From Zafaria cholistanensis (lineage in GTDB: Bacteria; Actinomycetota; Actinomycetes; Actinomycetales; Micrococcaceae), in contig NZ_BKDJ01000002.1 in assembly GCF_008580665.1 (NCBI RefSeq), positions 195,100-259,099 on the forward strand: a DNA stretch of 64,000 nucleotides, written 5' to 3'. Every line of letters begins with the position of its first letter. The first letter of the stretch is position 1. The position numbers and the translations under genes were made by a program. A model generated the notes under the pieces. It was not told the DNA's origin, made no database searches, and was given only the letters and a program-made list of their open reading frames with translations. Shown piece after piece: positions 59,000 to 64,000 of the stretch.

Positions 59000-60849
59000 C
59001 TCCGCTCTCCGATCTGTTCCGGTGGGAGGATGCCCTTGCTCAGGGAGGTGAGCGGCACCCGTTCGGCGTAGGGGTTGTGGATGGTGCCGGTCCGCCATTT
59101 GCGTCCACCGGCCACGGCGGTCACCAGCAGCAGTGCGCCCAGCAGCAGCCAGACGAAGGTCAGTGGCTGGAAGACGAAGTTCGCCACCCGCTGGACGGTG
59201 TAGGCGGGCTGCCAGCCCAGCAGGTCGTTCTCCCCCACCGCGCCGCCCACCGACGTCTCCGCCCAGATGGCAATCGATCCGTAGCCGGAGACCGTGTTGC
59301 CCGCCACGCGGGTGCCGGCGACCTCGCCGCGCAGCGTGATTCCGTGGTTGGAGATGCCACGCAGCGTATTGGCGGTCACCTCGGCCTGCGCATCGCGCAC
59401 GTAGACCCCGGTGTCGCCCCCGGTGATGGAGTTTTCCCTGACCACCGCTGAGGCGCCCGTTCCACGGATGGCGATGGCGTGCTCTTTCTGGTGCCGCAGG
59501 TCATTGCCGGCGATGGTGACGTCCCTGGCCGCATGGTTGACAACGATGCCCACCTGGTTTTTCTCGAAGGTGTTCTCCGCGACCCGCGTCGTGGTGCCGC
59601 CGCTGATTTCGACGCCGTACCGGCCGTTGTCCTTCAGCGTGCTCTCCGTAATGCGGTTGCGGCCGTAGATTTCGACGGCGGTGCCCACGGCGTTGGGACC
59701 GTCGGCGAGCGCGCGGCCATCCATCGAGACGCCGTTGCGGCCGTTGTCCTCCGCGGTGACCCGGTCCAGCACGACGCCGGTGGTGGAGCGGCCCAGCGTG
59801 AACCCGTCCACGGCGTTGCGGGAGGAGTCGGTGCGGGTGATGGCGGCATCCGTGACGAAGCGGTGCAGGACCAGCCCGTCCACCAGGCTGCCGCGGATGG
59901 TGGTGTCCTGGACGGCGATATCCCGGGCGTTCGCGGCGAACAGGCCGAACGCGTTGTTCTCGAAGACTACGTGGTCGATCCCGGCGGTGACCACGCTGTA
60001 GTCCTCGTCGGTGGGATGGAGCGTCTCCACCTGCTTTTCGGACAGCAGGCGTGCCCCGGCGCCGGCGGCGTCCCTGGACTTGGGTGGCGGATCCTGGGTC
60101 CTGAAGGTGCCCACCGTGTTGGTTCCGGTCAATGACAGCCCGCCGGTGTTCCCGCTCCAGAAGCCGAGGTTGGCCACCCGGGCGTGGGAGAGCTTGGCGT
60201 GGCCGCCGACCAGCCGGATATAGGAACGGCCGTCTCCGGTCAGGGTGTCCGGGGCGGCCCTGGCACTGTCCCAGCTGGTGACCGTGGCCCGGGCGTTCTC
60301 GGTCCCCGCGATGGTGAGGGAGCCGCCGAGGGTGACGATCGAGACGAAGGACCCGGGCCCGCTTTCCATCCGGATGTCCAGTCTTCCCTCCCCGCCGGGC
60401 GGGGCCAGGTTCAGGTTGGCGCCGGGCAGCACCACGATGTTTTCCGAGAGCAGGTAGGCGCCGTCCGGGCCACGCACGAAGGCCTTGGGTGCCAGCTGGA
60501 GCAGGTCCGCGACGGTGTAGGGCGTCTCCCGGCCCTGCAGCACCAGCGTGTAGGTGGAACCGGTGCGCAGGCGGTACGGGCCCTTGAGCCCGTCGACCCT
60601 CCAGCGCGCGGCGGAGGCAACGGTGCGCACGTAGACCAGGCGGTCCTCCTCGCGCTGGACCAGCTGGGCTTCGGCCTTCGGGTCGCCCCGGTAGAGCTTG
60701 CCTTGGACATTGCCGTTGCGGGCGATCTCGTTGCGGCCGAACGCGTCCACTTCCTCCTCCTTGAAGAAATTCCCCATGGAGAAGAAGCCCGCGGCCAGGA
60801 CACCCACCAGGACCAGGAGGGCGGCGATCAGCAGGGCGGGATGCTTCAC
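58996..60849 (-). CDS. Membrane-anchored parallel beta-helix (NosD-like) protein
   Basis: A 617-aa protein with one N-terminal helix (ALLIAALLVLVGVLAAGFFSM), a beta domain (about 30-200), then many beta-helix coils (NNAFGLFAANARDIAVQDTTIRG; ENTFEKNQVGIVVNHAARDVTIAGN), a C-terminal helix (PLTFVWLLLGALLLVTAVAGG) and a short cytoplasmic tail. Both ends are anchored, so the helix stands outside the membrane next to the synthase, much like AlgG-type epimerases. The GTG start overlaps the GT2 stop (GTGA) with GAGGAGG upstream. Confidence 0.86.
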   Translation of the reverse strand: MKHPALLIAALLVLVGVLAAGFFSMGNFFKEEEVDAFGRNEIARNGNVQGKLYRGDPKAEAQLVQREEDRLVYVRTVASAARWRVDGLKGPYRLRTGSTYTLVLQGRETPYTVADLLQLAPKAFVRGPDGAYLLSENIVVLPGANLNLAPPGGEGRLDIRMESGPGSFVSIVTLGGSLTIAGTENARATVTSWDSARAAPDTLTGDGRSYIRLVGGHAKLSHARVANLGFWSGNTGGLSLTGTNTVGTFRTQDPPPKSRDAAGAGARLLSEKQVETLHPTDEDYSVVTAGIDHVVFENNAFGLFAANARDIAVQDTTIRGSLVDGLVLHRFVTDAAITRTDSSRNAVDGFTLGRSTTGVVLDRVTAEDNGRNGVSMDGRALADGPNAVGTAVEIYGRNRITESTLKDNGRYGVEISGGTTTRVAENTFEKNQVGIVVNHAARDVTIAGNDLRHQKEHAIAIRGTGASAVVRENSITGGDTGVYVRDAQAEVTANTLRGISNHGITLRGEVAGTRVAGNTVSGYGSIAIWAETSVGGAVGENDLLGWQPAYTVQRVANFVFQPLTFVWLLLGALLLVTAVAGGRKWRTGTIHNPYAERVPLTSLSKGILPPEQIGERR

Positions 60850-62126
60850 GCCGCCTCCTCTGAAGACTGCAGGGTCTTGGCGTCCTGGCCGTCGCCGCCG
60901 GTCTGGTCCGCGCGCCGTGTCAGCCAGCCCTGCTTGTTCATGGTGACGAAGGCGTACATCTTGATGGGCAGCGCCACAATGATCACGGCGAAGGCCAGTA
61001 CCGGCAGGATCAGCAGGTCTTTGGGGTGCCGCCGCAGGTGCGAGATTCCGCGGATGCCGCGGCCCAGCAGCAGCCACCCGGCCGCCGCGGCCGCACCCAG
61101 CGGGGTCAGCTCCAGGCGGCTGAAGAGGAGGTAGAAGATGGTCAGGCCCATGGTGACCGGGGTCAGCAGGATCTGCAGCACGGTCACCTTGGTGATGAAC
61201 GGCACCCGCCAGAGCCAGCCGGTGCCGATGGCGGTCAGGTAGCAGCGGTAGGAGTTCCGGCTCCACCGGACGCGTTGCTTGACGAACGCGCGGAAGCTGG
61301 ACGGGAACATGGACAGCGCCCGGGCCGTGGACTGGTGCACCGTCTTGTAGCCCGAGGCGATGACCAGCCAGGTGAGCCGGCCGTCGTCCCCGGAGATACA
61401 CCGCCTGCCCAGGAAGTACTCGTTTTCCAGGTGTTCCAGCACCGGCAGCACCGCGCTCCGCCGGTACACCGCGGTTCGCCCCGAGATGCAGGGCACGGCC
61501 CCGGCCCGGCCCATCGCCGGCACATAATCCAGGTAGCGCAGGTTGACCATCCAGTCCGCGATCCGCCTCCACAGGCTCGTGTCCCGCTGGTACACGTTCT
61601 GGTGTGTCCCGACGGCCCCGACCAGCGGATCCTCGAACGGCATCTGCACGGCTTCCAGGAGCGCCGGCTGCCACCAGGTATCCGAATCCGTCAGGACCAG
61701 CAGGTCATAGCGTGCCAGCCGGATCCCGGCGCCGAGCGCCGAGCGCTTGCCCACGTGGTGGAACAGGATCGGCCGCACCCTCGGATCATTCAGGGCCGAG
61801 ACGCGCCGGTAGGCCTCCAGGTCCTCCACGTCGAGCACGATGATGATCTCGTCCGGCCCTTGGGACCGCCAGGATTCCAGCGCGCTCATGAGGATGTCCG
61901 GATCCTCGTGGAAGGACGGGACGATCACCGATGTCGAGGTGCGGAACCCGGTGATGATCGGCCGGGCCCGGTGGGAAAGGATGAACCGGTAGACCCACAG
62001 GCCCCAGACAATGGTTCCGGCCACCGCCACCGGGAAATACGGCGAAACTTCCGCATAGAATTCGTGGATGGCTGCCCAGTCGATGGACGCGGCGAAATCA
62101 TTGAATGCATCAGGCAGGGAAAGCAC
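60846..62126 (-). CDS. Processive-type family 2 glycosyltransferase (polysaccharide synthase)
   Basis: A 426-aa membrane GT2 with one N-terminal helix (about 33-52), a cytoplasmic catalytic domain and about four C-terminal helices. It has the signature of cellulose/hyaluronan/alginate-type synthases: SVIVPSFHED, D99, LTDSDTWW (DxD 147-149), SGDDGR (246-250) and KQRVRW (QxxRW 284-288). It polymerises and exports a beta-linked chain, probably from the UDP-glucuronate made by the last gene of the operon. The GTG has AAGGAG 6 nt upstream. A 13-bp repeat array lies in the upstream leader. Confidence 0.92.
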   Translation of the reverse strand: MLSLPDAFNDFAASIDWAAIHEFYAEVSPYFPVAVAGTIVWGLWVYRFILSHRARPIITGFRTSTSVIVPSFHEDPDILMSALESWRSQGPDEIIIVLDVEDLEAYRRVSALNDPRVRPILFHHVGKRSALGAGIRLARYDLLVLTDSDTWWQPALLEAVQMPFEDPLVGAVGTHQNVYQRDTSLWRRIADWMVNLRYLDYVPAMGRAGAVPCISGRTAVYRRSAVLPVLEHLENEYFLGRRCISGDDGRLTWLVIASGYKTVHQSTARALSMFPSSFRAFVKQRVRWSRNSYRCYLTAIGTGWLWRVPFITKVTVLQILLTPVTMGLTIFYLLFSRLELTPLGAAAAAGWLLLGRGIRGISHLRRHPKDLLILPVLAFAVIIVALPIKMYAFVTMNKQGWLTRRADQTGGDGQDAKTLQSSEEAA

Positions 62127-62722
62127 GGTTGCTCCTTGCGCAGGTGGATCTGTAAAGAACCTTCGATGAAGAGCAAGGCGCGTGGCCCCGCTGTTCAGTC
62201 GTGCGGTTCAGTCATGCTGTTCAGTCGTGCGGCGCTTCGGTCGTGCATCGCCCGCACCAGCGTCCGCCATAGCGGACCGATGATATTTCGGGTCTCAGCG
62301 CTGCCTGCTTCGGGCGTCCACCCCGGCGGTTCTTTCTTTGCCGGCGGTCTCGCTGAACCTCGCTATCAACCGTGGATCCTGCCGGCCCGCGCAGTCCAGA
62401 ACCGCTCCTACTCGAATCTTCCCGCCAGCCACCGAAATCACACCTGCTGCCCACGGGGACTACTTAAGAAGCCGGCCCGCTCCTGCGGGGGTCCCCATGC
62501 TGGGCCGGTTCACCATTTCCGGAGGGCGGGATGCCCGGGTGGGGGCCGTGCGTCTACAGCCGGGTGGAGTTTGTGTGGCTCATGCGCCACGCCGTGGATT
62601 CGGGAGTGCCGGGCTTCGCCGGGCCGAATGTTCCTCTGCCCGATGTTCCTCTGCCCTAAGCGGTGAGGCGCGTGACACGATACCTTCTTCTTTATCTGGC
62701 TCCATCCAGGGAGAGGAAGCGC
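62127..62722. other. Non-coding region between the polysaccharide operon and the zinc-finger gene
   Basis: This 596-bp divergent region holds the 13-bp repeat array. A stretch around 62260-62350, read on the minus strand, has several GC-rich complementary segments (for example CCGCCGG with a nearby AACCGCCGGGG) and could be a structured leader of the GT2 operon. I could not assign it to a riboswitch family. Near 62630-62660 ATGTTCCTCTGCCC occurs twice. No gene was recognised. Confidence 0.5.
62193..62246. repeat. Tandem repeat, 13 bp x 3.5, in the leader of the polysaccharide operon
   Basis: Three copies of GTTCAGTCGTGCG (second copy with two changes) plus a degenerate fourth lie 67-120 bp before the GT2 start codon, inside the probable 5' UTR. 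Confidence 0.8.
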
Positions 62723-63520
62723 ATGCCGCACAAACGCGTCAGGTTCGGAGAAGACTCTTGGCTTGCGGTGGAAACGTCCGTCTGGGACATCTGGTACACG
62801 CCGGTGAACCGCAAGCAGTTCCATGAAACAGGCCTGAACATCTACATCGGCAGGAAGGACCGGGAACTGGCCGCCGAGGTCCTGTCCGCTTCCGCCGCCG
62901 CCGTCGGTGCATGGCTCAACTCCGTCGTCCCGGGGGCGGGCACGGGCCTTGGGGCCATTTGCGGCTACCTGGCCGGGCTCGTTCCCCGCTTGGGCGCGTA
63001 CCTGGCCCTTGACGCCAACGGCGGCCTGGACATCCACATCGCCCCGCACGGCTTCCAGTGCGGTGCCCTGCCTGCCGCCGACCCGAACGTCTGGACCGTC
63101 GGGGCGTGGGAGCCCATCAGGCAGTGCCTGGAGCAGCTCCCGCAGCCCAAGGCGCCGCGCGGTCCCGATGCGAACCTCGACGGCGAGGCTGCCCGCCTTT
63201 TCACCGGGTCGGGCCAGGTGGAGGTGAGGGCGTACGGGGACCGCCTCGGGACGATCGTGCTGGATCTGGAAGAGGAGTCCCTGGACGGGGTGTGCCCCAA
63301 GTGCCAGGGGAACAGGAAGGTGGATTGCCCGCGCTGCTCCGGGGCCGGGGTCATCGAATGCCGGCGGTGCAAAGGCACGGCCTACATCACCGATCCGGCG
63401 ACGGGGCGGGACGTGCGGTGCCCGCAGTGCGGCGGGGATGGCTCGGAGACATGCTATATGGAGAACGGTGCCAGGCAGGTGGACTGCTGGTTCTGCGGAG
63501 GCGACGGAAGGTACCCGTAG
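62723..63520 (+). CDS. DnaJ-type zinc-finger protein without a J domain
   Basis: A 265-aa protein of unknown function. Residues 1-50 are polar, 50-96 contain a Gly/Ala-rich hydrophobic segment (SAAAVGAWLNSVVPGAGTG, then ICGYLAGLVPRLGAYLAL). From 191 there are repeated CxxCxGxG motifs as in the DnaJ central domain: CPKCQGN (191), CPRCSGAG (202), CRRCKGT (213), CPQCGGDG (233) and CWFCGGDG (255). These should bind two zinc ions. No HPD-containing J domain is present. GGGAGAGGAAG precedes the ATG. The next gene follows 58 bp behind. Confidence 0.78.
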   Translation: MPHKRVRFGEDSWLAVETSVWDIWYTPVNRKQFHETGLNIYIGRKDRELAAEVLSASAAAVGAWLNSVVPGAGTGLGAICGYLAGLVPRLGAYLALDANGGLDIHIAPHGFQCGALPAADPNVWTVGAWEPIRQCLEQLPQPKAPRGPDANLDGEAARLFTGSGQVEVRAYGDRLGTIVLDLEEESLDGVCPKCQGNRKVDCPRCSGAGVIECRRCKGTAYITDPATGRDVRCPQCGGDGSETCYMENGARQVDCWFCGGDGRYP

Positions 63521-63578
63521 ACGCCTCCCCAGGGACGGCCCCTATGCTGGAGGTCCGACCCCCAAACACGGAGTGACG

Positions 63579-63971
63579 ATGGAACGGTTGGCCAGGACGC
63601 ATGGTGCCTTCAATCTTGCGGCCGGGCTGTGGCCGCTGCTCCATTACCGAAGCTTCGCCGGGGTCACCGGGCCAAAAGTGGACAAATGGCTGGTGCAGAC
63701 CGTGGCCGGATTGTCCATGGCCATCGGATACGCCATGGTTCGTGCCGGCTCATCCCCCGAAGGGATGGCAGCGGCCCGCCGGCTCGGTGTGGGCTCCGCG
63801 CTCGCCTTCGGGGCCGTGGATGCCGCCTATGGGTCAAAAGGACGCATCAGGCGCGTCTATCTTGTGGACCTGGCCGTGGAGCTGGCCTGGCTCGCCGCGT
63901 GGGCGTCCGTCCGGCGGGAAGCCAAGGCGCGACGGCGATCCCTGGCCAGTGGTTCGCGCCGCCCAACGTGA
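63579..63971 (+). CDS. Small hypothetical membrane protein
   Basis: A 130-aa protein with three to four moderately hydrophobic segments (AFNLAAGLWPLLHY; VQTVAGLSMAIGYAMV; LGVGSALAFGAVDAAYG; YLVDLAVELAWLAAWASV) and an Arg-rich C-terminus. I do not recognise the family. GGAG lies 6 nt before the ATG. It is co-directional with the zinc-finger gene. Confidence 0.68.
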   Translation: MERLARTHGAFNLAAGLWPLLHYRSFAGVTGPKVDKWLVQTVAGLSMAIGYAMVRAGSSPEGMAAARRLGVGSALAFGAVDAAYGSKGRIRRVYLVDLAVELAWLAAWASVRREAKARRRSLASGSRRPT

Positions 63972-63991
63972 GGATCTGAAAGGGGCACGCT

Positions 63992-64000
63992 GTGTTCTTC
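63992..64000 (+). CDS. Possible start of a gene cut by the window edge
   Basis: A GTG at 63992 lies 6 nt after AAAGGGG, an acceptable ribosome-binding site, about 20 bp after the previous stop. Only three codons are visible, so this is a suggestion. Confidence 0.25.

Overview
The window is GC-rich chromosomal DNA from an actinobacterium, most likely of the Micrococcaceae / Arthrobacter group. The lineage call rests on gene content: mycothiol-dependent enzymes (mycoredoxin, S-(hydroxymethyl)mycothiol dehydrogenase), a phosphatidylinositol-phosphate synthase in the actinobacterial thrS-HIT-pgsA order, Lsr2, a DnaE2/DUF6504 mutasome module, and many GTG starts with GTGA/ATGA stop-start overlaps. 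No rRNA, tRNA, CRISPR array, transposase or phage gene was found.

Layout. 1-8.8 kb: pdxS, a SulP transporter, pgsA-HIT-thrS, mqo and a divergent LysR regulator. 9-14.4 kb: DNA-damage block with dnaE2 and a DUF6504 gene behind two LexA-like boxes, then an SRAP-family protein. 14.1-16.2 kb: mycothiol block (mycoredoxin, mscR, MBL hydrolase). 16.6-18.7 kb: two tandem secreted proteins with an SH3-like domain and an HExxH motif. 18.8-29.6 kb: lipoate-ligase-like protein, large PGRP amidase, thioesterase, DUF5671 membrane protein, TPP-dependent pyruvate-oxidase-like enzyme, RNase Z-like protein and Lsr2. 30.3-44.5 kb: a complete L-rhamnose locus. 44.7-49.4 kb: a 45-aa basic protein, flavin reductase, old-yellow enzyme, CYTH-CHAD protein and a frameshifted alpha/beta hydrolase. 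49.6-56.4 kb: arsenic block and a second SulP transporter. 56.4-62.1 kb: four-gene polysaccharide operon. 62.7-64 kb: a DnaJ-type zinc-finger protein and a small membrane protein.

How the genes work together. In the rhamnose locus, rhaTPQS import the sugar and rhaM (mutarotase) equilibrates anomers. RhaI, RhaB and the bifunctional RhaD (aldolase plus dehydrogenase) turn it into DHAP and lactate, and lutABC, joined to the same operon by 4-nt overlaps, should oxidise the lactate to pyruvate. A LacI-family regulator lies between the halves. The operator TGAAACGATTCA occurs just downstream of recognisable promoters for both operons. In the arsenic block, arsenate reductase, TrxB, an ArsO-like flavoprotein, an ArsR-phosphatase fusion, a second ArsR and an aquaglyceroporin are present, but no ArsB/Acr3 pump. 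A shared dyad ATTGA-N6-TCAAT overlaps two ars promoters. In the polysaccharide operon, a processive-type GT2 synthase, two beta-helix proteins and a UDP-glucose dehydrogenase suggest a uronate-containing exopolymer.

A recurrent oddity is short GC-rich tandem arrays (units 13-56 bp), several of which touch or contain the stop codon of the upstream gene.
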